DNA of 64,000 bases from Cadophora sp. MPI-SDFR-AT-0126 (taxonomy: Eukaryota > Ascomycota > Leotiomycetes > Helotiales > Ploettnerulaceae): contig JAGMVK010000008.1 in NCBI GenBank assembly GCA_020747065.1, positions 1 through 64,000 on the forward strand, written 5' to 3'. The notes beneath the pieces are model-generated. The model was not told where the DNA came from and searched no databases. It was given only the letters and a program-made list of their open reading frames with translations. Made by a program: the position numbers and the translations under genes. Numbering within the stretch: position 1 is the first letter of the stretch; every line of letters begins with the position of its first letter. Shown here piece by piece: positions 34,135 through 45,290 of the stretch.

Positions 34135-34893
34135 GCATCCTCTTTGCTCAGGGTGTGAGGCGACGCTAATTGCGCCAATACCGCAGATTTATTTTTGCCT
34201 GAGACATCCGCTGCCGTTGCAAAGGAAACCGTATACCACCCCATTAAACCCGGGACACTCAACTCATCATAAGCCTTTAGGGGCATTATCGTTAGATGCG
34301 GTTAGGACCACATCGGCTATCCCGAAGAGACGTATTCACACACATGGAGAATAGAGCCATGGCTTCCCATCACCAGAGTTGGGTTCTCGATCTTGATGGA
34401 ATAAATTCCTTGTGATACGTCCGAGCGAGGCCAAGCGGCCAATAATATCTTGGTTTTTATGAGACAGACGGAAATTCCCACAACGCCTAGGCAAGCCATT
34501 AAACTAGTTCACCTCACTAACCGTGGCCGTAGCTCGCGTGTGGAATGTGCGGCAGATCTGACGACGAGTAGCATCTATGCCAAGCTAATTAGTATTTCTT
34601 GGCCTAAAGTTAAACTCTTCCCCCGCGATGGACTAGGCTGTTTTTGTGGAGGAGAACAGTCCAACGTGATCTACACAGGTCTTCAGCCTTCCGCCTCATG
34701 CATACTCGTAAATGTCGCTTTCACACAAAGGCAGGGGAGCCCTACCTACAGTCCCAGAGGAAGTACTAGTGCCGTGAGGGTAAATAAAGTAAATACATAT
34801 TTCCCTGTTCGCGATCGATCCGAAAATCATGAAAGATGCATGATTGTTTTGATTGTCCTGAAGCTTGTTCGAGTTTTGCGACCTGACTCCGAG
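34135..34893. other. Intergenic between regulator and rhodopsin-like gene
   Basis: A frame runs open into the next gene from 34450, but the segment before the ATG at 34894 has no recognised protein character. Probably 3' and 5' flanks. Confidence 0.4.
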
Positions 34894-36232
34894 ATGGGCG
34901 ACAGCATCGGGTCGCAGCTGCTTGCTGCAGCGATCTTATTTCTCATTACGAGCTGGATCTTCGTTGGCTTGCGCTGTTTCGTGCGTCTGAAACTCGTCAA
35001 GTCCTTCTGGATGGATGATTGGTTGATGATTGTTTCCCTTGTTAGTATAACCTATGCCTTCGTTATCAATGTTGGATATCGAGCTGACTGACCTGGCGTC
35101 GCAGATCCTCTTCTCTGTGATGTGCGGGGTACTTATGGCGGCAGTCAGTTCTGGTATTGGTCAACATACTCGAGAGTTAGACCCTGAGAGAGCAAGGGAT
35201 GCCTTCAAGGTTCGCAATTCTTCTACGAGTTAAGGTGCGATAATGCTTACGATTGCTGATCCGGACTGACTAGTACCAAACACTTGGTCTTCTATTTTAC
35301 ATTGTCGATGCTATCACGGTCAAGCTCAGCATCGGTATTCTCCTCCTCCGAATCACCCAACAACGCCGCTATAGCTATGCCATCTTCGCATGTATGTTTA
35401 TGCTGGTATTGACTAACATCGCCATGTTCGGCATCATGTTGTTCCAATGCAAGCCCATCAGCTATTACTGGGATCAATTCGTCCTTGAGGTCCACACCGT
35501 GCAAGGAACATGTATAGACCGCCAAATCGTCCTCAATATCGGATATCTTTTCTCGGCAACGGGAATTGTAGTTGATTGGGCATTTGCATTGATGCCGATC
35601 CCCATGCTATGGGGTATCAATATGAGGCCTCAAGTTAAGCTATCTGTCATTGTCATCTTGGGCCTCGGTATCTTGTACGCTCCTCCATCTCCCCTTCCCC
35701 AGTCAGAACCTTTCTAACAGGCACAGTGCAAGCACAGCAACCATCGTGCGACTGATATACGTCCTCGATCTTATAAAGAGTCGCGATCCAATCTGTAATT
35801 GCCCTCATACCCTCTTCGTCCCTGGAATAGCCCTCACTGATCCTCCACCCCGCAGATGACATAACCCACTCCCTCATCTGGATCGTCGTAGAAATGGGCT
35901 TAGGAATCTGCGCTGCCTGCCTCGCTACCCTCCGGCCCCTAATAAATCGAATCATCGTCGGCTTCTCCACTAGTAACCACGTCAGCGATCAATCTCCTGT
36001 CAAATCCAGCACCCGGAACGGATACCACGTCCACACGTCCATCGGGCACGAATTAAACGATATAAATAGGGGAAGGAATAGCATAAGGGTGGAGAGTGAG
36101 CAGATTGTTATGCAGAGAGCGAATGCTGGGTGGGAGGTTAGTAATGAGAGTCAGGAAGAGATATTGCCGATTCAGGGACAAATCACGAAGAAAGTGGACG
36201 TGGATGTTTCGTTCAGGGGTGTTGAGGGTTGA
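34894..36232 (+). CDS. Fungal rhodopsin-domain (PTH11/SAT4-like) seven-helix membrane protein (five exons)
   Basis: Exons 34894-35040, 35105-35209, 35274-35674, 35727-35794 and 35856-36232 join in one frame to 365 residues; introns are 52-64 nt. Hydrophobic helices follow in order: AAAILFLITSWIFVGLR, WLMIVSL-ILFSVMCGVLMAA, LGLLFYIVDAITVKLSIGIL, CMFMLVLTNIAMFGIMLF, VLNIGYLFSATGIVVDWAFA, VKLSVIVILGLGIF-ASTATI and LIWIVVEMGLGICAACLATL. Family marks include RCFVRLKL..WMDDWLM after helix 1, FQCKPISYYWD..GTCID in the loop, and MPIPMLW. A hydrophilic ~80-residue tail follows. Such proteins act at the plasma membrane as receptor-like or transporter-like proteins of mostly unknown ligand. It lies 760 bp downstream of the Zn2Cys6 gene on the same strand. 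No defect is seen. Confidence 0.85.
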
Positions 36233-36307
36233 TGTTTAGGATTGGAAATATGTTGGTATGAAATAGAGAAATAGCCCGCCGAGAGAAGATTGCAGCGATT
36301 ATCAGTG

Positions 36308-36481
36308 TACAGTAGGGTGCAAAATGACTTCACATCCCCCTGGTAGGTCTAGCCGAATCGAGCAGCTGCTTGACTTCTTAAAGCTAGCCCTCAGCCACTT
36401 CTAACTTTGATTGGTAACCGCTTGACTTATTGTGGTTAGACCTACGAGGTGGGGTGTGTAGACTTTTTGCACCCTACTGTA
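36308..36481. mobile_element. 174-bp TA-flanked MITE (Tc1/mariner-like)
   Basis: Left end TACAGTAGGGTGCAAAA; right end, reverse-complemented, TACAGTAGGGTGCAAAA, identical for 17 bp, with similarity continuing to about 45 bp (..CACA..CCC..GTAGGTCTA). TA at each tip fits a TA duplication. No coding capacity. It sits 75 bp past the stop of the rhodopsin-like gene. No parent element with this end is in the window. Confidence 0.88.
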
Positions 36482-36950
36482 CAACTTTTTTTCCCAACCA
36501 CTATCCGTCGAATCTTATCTATATTGCAGCTTGGTAGTGATACCGGATGCATTTGCCATGGAGAACTCGAGGGTTCTGTTTGCACTTTCTCAATGAAATG
36601 TTGAGATTCTGACTTGGCTAGCTCAACGCCGATGTTGAGAACCATACCATGTGGCTAGCATCAACGCGGATTCCAAAACCCCGTTCAATATTTGAGAGTG
36701 TTTGGGAAGTTGACAGCAAAAGCAGAATTGGCAACAGAAGAAAACGACTACCCTCAAGCCTAGCGCTTTCATCAAGTAACAAGGCAGTACTTTAAAATAT
36801 CACCCTCCGAATCCAAAGTCGAGATTCTCCGTCCGAGTCAGCGTGATAAAAAAAACTCAGACTAATCAATTATACGCAGAGACACGAGCAGCCATGACAC
36901 AACTCTTGAAGAGAGTCACCTTGCCCTGCTCTATGATAGCCAAGATCCGC
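36482..36950. other. Intergenic, no gene seen
   Basis: Between the MITE and the third Tc1-type element; only short frames without motifs. Confidence 0.4.
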
Positions 36951-38259
36951 TGTACAAATCGGTTCCGGTAGGTGTTCGCCAATTTTACCGCTTTTGGAGT
37001 AGTAACTTGCAGGGCATATACCCCACTCTCCACATATCCTACGCAACGAAACTACTCTTATTCTCCACCAAAACCTGTACTATGGGTCGCGCGCCGAAAA
37101 CAAGCCGTCGAGAGACTTCTCCGACTCGAAGAGCCGAAGTTTGGACTCGCTGGAAAGATAGCTACTCGATTCCTCAAATTGTGGAGCTTGAAGACCTACC
37201 TCGCTCTACTGTACGCTCAATTATCGATCGTTGCGAAGCACGAGGTCGCGCTGCCTATAAAAACCTCCCTCGATACGGCCCTGCACTGAAAACTACTCCG
37301 CGGGATAATCGTGCTCTTGTACGATACGCAAATAAAGACACAAAAGCGACTCTTTACGCACTCGCAATTCCGTTAAAATCGACGAAGCAACTCAGACAAA
37401 ACCTTGTACGCAAAATCCTTAAAAACGCCGCTAAATCGAAGCATCGATCTCGGAAGAAGCCTTTCTTAAAGGAAGAGCACAAATATTAATGTCGTGTGTA
37501 GTGTAAGGAGGAAAAAACACTTAAACGAGACTGGAATAAGGTGTGCTAGTCCGACGAGATTACTTTCCACGTCGGTGCCAACGGATCGGTATTTTACGTG
37601 ACTCGTGGCGCCGGCGAAGAATACCTTGAAAAGAACTTAAAGCCTAGCTTTAAGTCAGGGAGGACAATTGTTAGTGTTTAGTCTTATTATTACGGAGACG
37701 AAATAAGCCCGTTAGTGATTATTCTAAAGGGTAGGATTATAATAGTGGCTCGATACTTAGAGACTATAAAAAAGTATTTTATGCCTTTTTATTAATGAAT
37801 AAGACAAAAGTACGACCTAAAAGTAGTTATATAAGAAGACAACGCTTTGTGGCATAAGGTAAAGCTCGTGACGAGTTAGCTCGATAGGCAAGGAGTTAAG
37901 AGGCTTCGCTGGCCTGCGTAATCTCCCGATCTTTCGCTAATTAAGAATTTATGGAAGTAAATCAAGATTCTAATTAGGAAGAGGAGACATAGAATCAAGA
38001 ATCAAGGCATAATAGAAAGAGCGTTAGAAGAAATCTGGCCTATAATTTCTAAGGAATCGCTTTTAAAATTAAATACCTCTATACTAAAGTGCTTAACTTT
38101 ATACTTAAAAAACAAGAAAGAATCAACTAAGTACTAAAATAGCTTCAATTTGATATATTTGCCTTGATTATATCTGCTTTCGTTATGGAGATATATGCGT
38201 TGCAAGTGGAATGGGCGCTAAACCAAAAGTGGCGAACACCTACCGGAACCGATTGTACA
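36951..38259 (+). mobile_element. Tc1-type transposon (different family), RIP-decayed
   Basis: Inverted ends: left (36951) TGTACAAATCGGTTCCGGTA and right reverse-complemented (38259) TGTACAATCGGTTCCGGTAG, both continuing GGTGTTCGCCA and, more loosely, to a shared GCATATA about 65-70 bp in. Total about 1.3 kb. The ends differ from those of the elements at 2938 and 29103, so it is a separate family. Confidence 0.85.
37082..38133 (+). pseudogene. Tc1-type transposase relic
   Basis: The ATG at 37082 opens a 135-codon frame, MGRAPKTSRRETSPTRRAEV, with a helix-turn-helix near SIPQIVELEDLPRSTVRSII and a second basic helix region. After the TAA at 37489 the decayed reading continues through SDEITFHVGANGSVFYVTRG (first Asp), a degenerate EDNALWHK (second) and SPDLSLIKNLWK (third region, with Leu-Ser where the family has Asn-Pro), ending near 38133. 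Stops after 37489 are dense while the first 400 bp are open. It cannot make full transposase. Confidence 0.75.
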
Positions 38260-38401
38260 GTCTACACACGTCACACAAACTCGTCGAACCCCACTTGCGC
38301 TGAACCTCTCGATCCTCTCACAAGCCTGGGTTCGCTTCTTCCCGTGCGTGCGGCTCGCTATCGCATTTTCCCTTGGGTTGGATTTGCCCGTATACCAGCA
38401 A

Positions 38402-41400
38402 CAGCGCTCCGAATAGTGCGCGCCATAAACTGCACTACCAGTGCAAACTACAGTTTGCACTGGTAGTCCGTGGACTAGTTGGTTTAGTGTACATCTCTCA
38501 GATACACTGCTGGTCCAGTGCAAGCCTCTCAGACTACACTGATGGTTCAGTGTAACTCGACCACACTGACCAGTAGTCCAGTCCGAAGGTCGCGGACTAG
38601 CAGTCACACCATTAGTCTAAGTCACGGGACATCGCGTTGTACTCGCGTTTTGGCTTAAAGCGCGGGGAACCACTAATCTTCTCGCTCGACGTCCTAGAAA
38701 TCCATGCATGCCTTGACTCAGACCGTCCAAATTCAGCGTAGGTCAGGTAATGTCTTTCCAAGTTTGTTGTGTTGCTCGCTACAGAGTATCTTCGACCTAC
38801 GCGATCCGACGCGTCAGTCGCGTCGAGAGCGCGTGTCGAAATTGATGATCACTCTGTACAGTTGTCATGCCGCATTGATCATCAAAGTATTACGCAACTG
38901 AAAAATTCTCTTCCTAACAAGAGCCTAGAATTATCAACATCAATTTTTACCCTGGCCAATCATTGGCCGACGGACCTGGAATCTTGGATAGGTGCTAAAT
39001 TGGGAAGTTAATGGAGGCGTCCAAGAACGATTTGGAACCTATGGTACGAACCATACCTCTAGGACTTCTGAATTAGTCTGTTTCCAAGTATGAGTGGCCA
39101 CATTCGACGAGTGGAAGTGGTTGATTTCTGGCTCTCTGGTTTGGCTTAGACTGGGTATTTGCAGTCATTCACCGTCAAGTGCTAGAATGGACAAGAGAGG
39201 AAGCAGTCTACTATATTACCTCTATATCTACCACCCTTGAAGCCGAGAGACCAAAGATGCCACAAGCGACCGGATGTGCTGCAACAATTTCCAAGAATTT
39301 CCAAGAATTCTGATCCGCCCGACTCCCATGATCACCACTCTTATTGTCTACGTGCCGTCTCTGGTGAACCATGCCCTCCATCGTGGATCACTGCGAGACT
39401 GCTAGTGCTATTGATAGTACTAGCCATACGGATGATTCACTATCCTCCTCGCTACCTTTTGGCGCGTCCCGCAAAACGTCTCCCATTTGGCGGTATTGTC
39501 GAAGAGAGGAAGGCAAAAGTAACCCGGGAGCCTGGGTCGATTCCAATGGGACGAAATGGTGGCATTGTCAGCCCTGCTTCGACAAGAAAAGAACGAAGAA
39601 AAACAATTACTCTGGTGGGTCGTCCACCATCGTCAATCATTTGCGGAAGGAACATAAGATATTCGTTTCCGGGAGGCAAGAGACTGGGCGGGAAGTGACG
39701 CAAAGTCGTCTTGCAGACATTACTGCCTTCCTGGCTAATGAAACTCTTATGTCCAAGAAACGCAAGGTCACAGAAGAGGAAGATACCCTAGACCAAGCCA
39801 CTCTGCGCGAATTGTACTGCCGCTACACAGTAGCTTGCAGCCTCCCCTTTGTTCATGTCGAGCAGCCAGCCTTTCGCGAGTTTATTCGGTATATTCGTCC
39901 GGCTGCTGATGATCTCCTCCCGAGGTGTGGCGACACGGTTAAAAATGACTTACAATGGGCCTATGACAACAAAAAGGAGTTTGTAAAGCGAGCTCTACAG
40001 AATGCCCTCTCGTCAATCCACTTTGTTCCCGACAACTGGACATCGCCAAATTGTTTGGGCGTAATCGGATTCACGGTTCAATTCGTTACGGAAGACCACG
40101 GTCTGCAGTCCCTGGTGGTGAGGATAAAAGAATTGGAAGGAGAGCACAGCGGCGAGAACATGGCAGAAGCCATCATGGAGTTCATACGAGAATTTGGTAT
40201 AGCGTCAAAAGTTGGATACTTCATGATGGATAATGCTGCGAACATGAACACCATGATCGACAAAGTCTCCGACGACTTGGAACGCGAGTTCGATGTTTTC
40301 TACAATCCTCTTCCTCACCGGCTTCGCTGTTTTGGCCACAGCATTCACCTAGCTGTGATGGCGTTTCTCATTGGAAAGCGACCCCCCACAACAGATTCCT
40401 ACCATGGACCGTCCAATGAGGAAGTAGAGCAATGGAGAAAGCGAGGGGCGATTGGTAAGCTACATAACATCGTGGTTTATATCACTTGGACCCCCCGGCG
40501 ACTTCAAACGTTTACTAGTCTCACCGACGGTCTGAGGCTACGACGCGACAATGACACTCGTTGGAATTCATGGTACAGCATGGTCGAATGGGCCCTCAAG
40601 CCTAAAATCCGACAAGCTGTCACTGTATTTTGTGCTCAGGAGCCAGGTCTGCAAGACGACGTTCTGACTCCCTCTGACTGGGTAACTTTAGCTGAGACTC
40701 TCAAATTTCTTGAGCCATTTCATGACGCGACAATGGCAAACGAGGGTATGGGAAATTCCATCTCTGACGTTCTACCAGCCATGGACTATCTCTTGCATCA
40801 CATCGAGGCCGCTAAGAAGGCCACCACTATCCCACACTTGGCCACGATGATGGAGACTGCATGGGCTAAACTAGCTGACTACTATGAATTGACGGAAAAT
40901 TCGCCAATCTATTCAGCAGCAACGGTATTGAATCCTTCCCTCAAGTGGGCATACATGGAAAACACTTGGGAGGACAAGAATGAATGGATTGAGACAGCTA
41001 AAGCTCGGGTAGGGGAACTGTGGAGGGAGACGTACAAATCAACCACTTGTCCCGTTCTTCGGCCAGGTTCGGCACACGAGCCAACTACAAGGCGAATAAA
41101 TGGGTACAAAATGTGGATGAAAGAGCAAAAGGCAACAATTTTCAACATGGATGACGATGAGTACGAAGTATACTGCCGTGAACCTGTGATGATGGTATCG
41201 GATCCGTTGAAATGGTGGTTAGAATCAGCGCAGCGACGACGGTTCCCTAACTTATCTTTGATGGCCATTGATATTCTATCAATTGCGCCTATGTCTACTG
41301 AGACAGAACGACTCTTCTCCAAGGCTAAACTTTCGGTGACCGACCAGCGAGGATCTATGAACACCGAAACGTTGAATCTCTTGGAATGCCTACGATCCTG

Positions 41401-41845
41401 GGACAGGAGCGCTCTGATAGTCCCATCGGAGCTAAGCTTTCTGCCACATCAGATGTGCGATTGTCTAATTGCGGATTCTAGTGTCGTTATGTTGATATGG
41501 CAGCTACTGACACCATCTCTAATGCTTAACATTCAGGAGAGGGGTTGGCAAGGAGGATGGTGTGACAAATCGAGTACGGTATTGGGAAGCTTGGAGGTGG
41601 TGGGAGGACGGCGAGCCGCAAGTCGGATTATTATGGCCACACTACTAGTTTGGACTACAGTTTGCACTGTAGTTTAGTTTGACCGTGACGAACCAAACCA
41701 ATAGTGCAGTTTGCGCATCTCAGGGACACTGGTAGTTTAGTGTAGCCAAGTCAAACAAACTGGTAGTTCAGTGTGGCCAAGTCAGACGCACTAATTGAGC
41801 AGTTTGATGTATTCAAACGCACTAGTTGCACTATTCGGAGCCCTG
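38402..41845 (+). mobile_element. hAT transposon with intact transposase
   Basis: Ends: left CAGCGCTCCGAATAGTGC (38402), right reverse-complemented CAGGGCTCCGAATAGTGC (41845), 17 of 18 matching, with the CAG tip usual in hAT elements. Length 3,444 bp. Subterminal repeats of the form ACTGGTAGTTCAGTGT occur several times at each end (38447-38580 and 41650-41800). A perfect 15-bp inverted repeat with a 2-bp gap lies at 38435-38466. No 8-bp target duplication was found (ACCAGCAA against CTCGGGCT). Base composition is balanced and not RIP-like. Confidence 0.85.
39371..41677 (+). CDS. hAT-family transposase, open full-length frame
   Basis: A 768-codon frame from an ATG in good context (ACCATGCCC). 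Order: BED-type zinc finger at residues 63-95 (WWHCQPCF..HLRKEH; Cys 66, Cys 69, His 90, His 95); RNase-H-like core with VPDNWTS (Asp 221) and YFMMDNAANM (Asp 287); an insertion domain; then APMSTETERLFSKAKLSVTD (Glu near 645) and the hAT dimerisation region ending LLECLRSWDRS near residue 676. The last ~90 residues run into the subterminal repeats and may be non-native or follow a missed intron. It should cut and reinsert the element, recognising its inverted and subterminal repeats. No stop or frameshift, unlike every other transposase here. Confidence 0.88.
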   Translation: MPSIVDHCETASAIDSTSHTDDSLSSSLPFGASRKTSPIWRYCRREEGKSNPGAWVDSNGTKWWHCQPCFDKKRTKKNNYSGGSSTIVNHLRKEHKIFVSGRQETGREVTQSRLADITAFLANETLMSKKRKVTEEEDTLDQATLRELYCRYTVACSLPFVHVEQPAFREFIRYIRPAADDLLPRCGDTVKNDLQWAYDNKKEFVKRALQNALSSIHFVPDNWTSPNCLGVIGFTVQFVTEDHGLQSLVVRIKELEGEHSGENMAEAIMEFIREFGIASKVGYFMMDNAANMNTMIDKVSDDLEREFDVFYNPLPHRLRCFGHSIHLAVMAFLIGKRPPTTDSYHGPSNEEVEQWRKRGAIGKLHNIVVYITWTPRRLQTFTSLTDGLRLRRDNDTRWNSWYSMVEWALKPKIRQAVTVFCAQEPGLQDDVLTPSDWVTLAETLKFLEPFHDATMANEGMGNSISDVLPAMDYLLHHIEAAKKATTIPHLATMMETAWAKLADYYELTENSPIYSAATVLNPSLKWAYMENTWEDKNEWIETAKARVGELWRETYKSTTCPVLRPGSAHEPTTRRINGYKMWMKEQKATIFNMDDDEYEVYCREPVMMVSDPLKWWLESAQRRRFPNLSLMAIDILSIAPMSTETERLFSKAKLSVTDQRGSMNTETLNLLECLRSWDRSALIVPSELSFLPHQMCDCLIADSSVVMLIWQLLTPSLMLNIQERGWQGGWCDKSSTVLGSLEVVGGRRAASRIIMATLLVWTTVCTVV

Positions 41846-44800
41846 CTCGGGCTGCGAGTGAGATCGACGAATTGGACTTGACGAGAAGTAATTGCTCTCT
41901 TCCCGAGAAAGGACCATGGTCATATTGGTGAGAAGGAATAATGTGTCGGTGGGGAATGGAAGGGCGAAAGGTATTTAAGGTCGGTACGACCAGGACTCGA
42001 TCGTTCCTTCCTCCTCCTGACTGCGGTCGTATAACGCTCCCGAGAACCTAAGGTTTCCCACTCGCACTAGCGATATAATTATTCACTCGATAGTATTATC
42101 AAGCAGGCTCGGAATTACTGAATTATGTGGGTTTCTTGTGGAGCTCGACGCAATGAGTAATAAGGAAGGCAAAGCTAGTGCATGGTCTTGGAGTCTTCGA
42201 AAGGCTTATTGACAGTATTCCCGTGAATAAAAGGAATAGTTCTGGTGATAGTGAGAGAAAGGGGCGTAGTAGGAGGTTAAGAATGAAGAAAAGTAAGTAG
42301 GAGTAGCGTTGGGGTAGAGGTAAAAGAATAGGAACTGGCACTTGGCGCTCAATAATATACACAGTAAAACGTTCCGTGACTTGCGAAGACAATGGGCACT
42401 TGGACTTAATAATCCAATCCGAATCGTTCCTCTATTCGGGGTACTCGAGGTCGACTGCTACCAGACTGTGGAAGGCGAAGAAGATCCAATTGGTTGAAAT
42501 CGAGATGATAGGGTAAGTCTTTCTGGATGGTTGATATGCACGATACACCACTGTACAGCGTTCATATCATTGACCGACAAATCGTCGAACAGAACGACAA
42601 AATATTTTCTGGTCCAGTCCAGTCTGACGACTACTTCTCGTCGAGTCCACTTCATTGTTCGTCGTGAGCGAAAGAGCTTTAGGTTCGACGACGCTACAAC
42701 ACTCATGCCATCAATCGAAACTTGAGGTATTCAGGCCATGTCTGTAGTGCGAGTGTTGGGGAAGCGGAGAGCTTCAATTCGAGATTGGTTGAAAAAGGCG
42801 AACGTCGGGAAACTTCACGTGAGAGTGGGGAAAGAGGTATGCATCATTAGTTATTGATCAGGGATTGATGATGAGGGGTATCGGGAAGATATATGCGGCT
42901 GCCGCTGTGGACACTGCGTGCAGTAGTGCATGCTGCAACAAGCTCAGCATAGATCTTCGTTATTGGTCCCTGGGTCGAGGCATTCGAAAAGACTTTGAGG
43001 AAAGAATCCATTAAAATGGTGCTGTGTTACATCTAAATCAATCGACTTTTAGTTATCGATAATAAAGCAAAGACCTGGCTAACCAACACCCAATTTAACA
43101 CGCCCAGGCATAAATGATATAAAAAGGGGAGGCTCTCCTGCCCACAGATCGCGACCGAAAGTTAAGGTTGTGCGCCGACGACGCCACAACGAACATTGAG
43201 TTGTCATCGTCAGGTCAACTTCTGGTTTGTGCGGGATGCCGATGCTGAAAGACATGCTTCAATAGATCTGCTCGACGCATAAGTCAAGTCCGATTGGATC
43301 CATTGGCCAGTAACAATCCCCTCTCCGACCTAAGAAGGTACTCTACAGGTGCATTTACTACTTTTCAATTTCGATCTTTATGGCCTGCATTGATCACTCC
43401 ACGTTGATGCACGACACTTGGTGACTTGGTGTTCCCTTGTCCCGAATGCTTGCATGGCAGGTTCGCGGATGTCTCCGTTTCAATCATAACCTGCATCGAC
43501 TTCAACGTCTCTTATCTATTTGCTAACCTCGTCCTCGCCATCTAACAGCTTATTATAATGTATCTGGGAATGATCTCTAGCGTCAAGCCTTATTCAGTAT
43601 CATAGCCATTTGGGTCGACAGAATACGTTCCGCTAAGACCATATAGTAAGCTTGCGAACTGCGGCTCCTCGGCCTGGCATTCAACAACCGCCACAGTCGG
43701 GATGTTGAATGGCTGACGTTGAAACCAGAAATCTCAACGCTTTCACATTATTATTGGTAAATTAGTTGGGTTACTCTCGAATGTAAAGCTGCGAAATCCA
43801 TTTTTCTAACCAGCGGTTTTAAATATCGATCTTTACTGCCTTGTTATATTTCTTTTTGTGTGCCTTGCTTTCAGATTGCCTGATTATGGCTCCTTAGCTG
43901 CGAGCGTATCCACTCGAGGTACCTACCACACCTCCTACGCCTTGCCCCTCTTCTACAGGTCTAGCGCATTTAGGTCTTCACACAGCCTTTACGCATAATC
44001 TGCCCAAAAATAGCGATCTAAAACTCTAATGTCCGATCTGTAGTTCCCTGTGGTACCTTATTTAAGAGGCCAAAAGCTACCGGCGTTAGTATTGCCTTCC
44101 TCGTATTGCCTTCCGTAGGTAGAAACTTACCTATCTTAGAAATATGCAACCAGGTCTAACGCCGAGGGACGACCAAGCCCTACTGAAATTGAATTTCCAA
44201 AATTATTATATTTGCGCTGACAAACTTCCCCCCAAGAACGCGGGCATGATTTGACGTCATGACCACATGTCGAAAAGGTATTTTTGGGAAGGGGTATCAC
44301 TGGATTGGATTGATCGTGGGCACTAGACTAACTAGAACCAAGCCGTTCAATAGCCGACCGCAATTGTTAATGCATTACTTCGTATTTTGGGGGAGGGGAG
44401 GGCGCAGACTAGAAGCGGGGAACGAAAGGGAACAAATCTCCCACTTGACTCTACGCGGTAGTTCCTTACTAGTTGTAGGTGCAAGACAAGGTTCATGATG
44501 ATCTATCGGATATTTGGGAAGCAGCAACGTCACATAATCCAACGTGATTAGCCAACGCCCATGGGAACTAGAGCTTTCAAGCATATTTTTTGAAACCCGA
44601 AGCATCTGCCTCAATCATCACTACTAAAGTTGTGAGAAGAAGAGACTTGGGAAGCAGGACGGCCGAAAAGTAGTGAGAGACGAAGTGGTGTAGGAGGATG
44701 CGTGTCTGGCGTGGAAGCGGTTGATGAGGGAGACGATCGCGGACCTAATGGGACTAACGTGGCAACGAGAATCGCCTTGAGGTATATGCTTGGGTTTTGG

Positions 44801-45016
44801 TGTAGTAAGGTGATGCGGTTGGGGGACAGCTGGGGAGGATAGCACAATTTTAAATGCAGAAATCAACATATTAGACGAAAGGGAAAATGAGGATATAAAT
44901 CGCTTAGCGAGAATGTACGGTATTGTTGGTGGTGCACGTGCAAGTGGGGGTAAAGCGTATCAAGTGGGGGTAAACCGTAATACTATTAGCTACACTGGGC
45001 CAAACGATTAGGGAGG
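41846..45016. other. Long non-coding stretch
   Basis: No gene was recognised in about 3.2 kb. A minus frame at 42706-42458 (KWTRREVVVRLDWTRKYFVV..) looks protein-like but unassigned. 43120-43135 has a TATAAAAAGGGG promoter-like word. 44940-44980 holds a short tandem pair CAAGTGGGGGTAAA. It may contain further, more decayed retroelement debris. Confidence 0.35.
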
Positions 45017-45290
45017 ATGGCGAAACGTGTCTGGACAGAGTCGTGGGAGCAGTATAGACGGGCAAGAAACCGGAAAATGAGGTTGATAGACAAAGCTCAC
45101 AAAACCGCGCACAAGGAATGAGTAGAAACGGCCTCTGAGTCTATCGAGGGTTTATGGAAGATAGCGAAACGGGCCAAGCATAGCTCGCCGCGGTCGTCAT
45201 ACATTCCACCGCCGAGGCATTAAGATGGGGATCTCGAAGAGGGGATGGAATGGAAGGTCGGCGTTCTCAAGGGTACGTTCTTTGTGACGG
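45017..45290 (+). pseudogene. LINE (non-LTR retrotransposon) ORF2 fragment
   Basis: The plus reading gives MAKRVWTESWEQYRRARNRK, then AHKTAHKE-stop-VE, SIEGLWKIAKRAKHSS, IPPP, a TAA, DGDL and VGVLKGTFF. This is the linker between endonuclease and reverse transcriptase of fungal Tad/I-type LINEs (pattern W..Y..ARN.K...I..A....W...ES..GLWK.AKWA...). The TGA replaces an expected TGG after KE, a RIP-type change. Only ~90 codons remain. Confidence 0.6.

Noticed and set aside
38394..41853. An 8-bp target duplication for the hAT element
   Set aside because: ACCAGCAA and CTCGGGCT do not match; shifting the ends by up to 9 bp did not produce a convincing pair.
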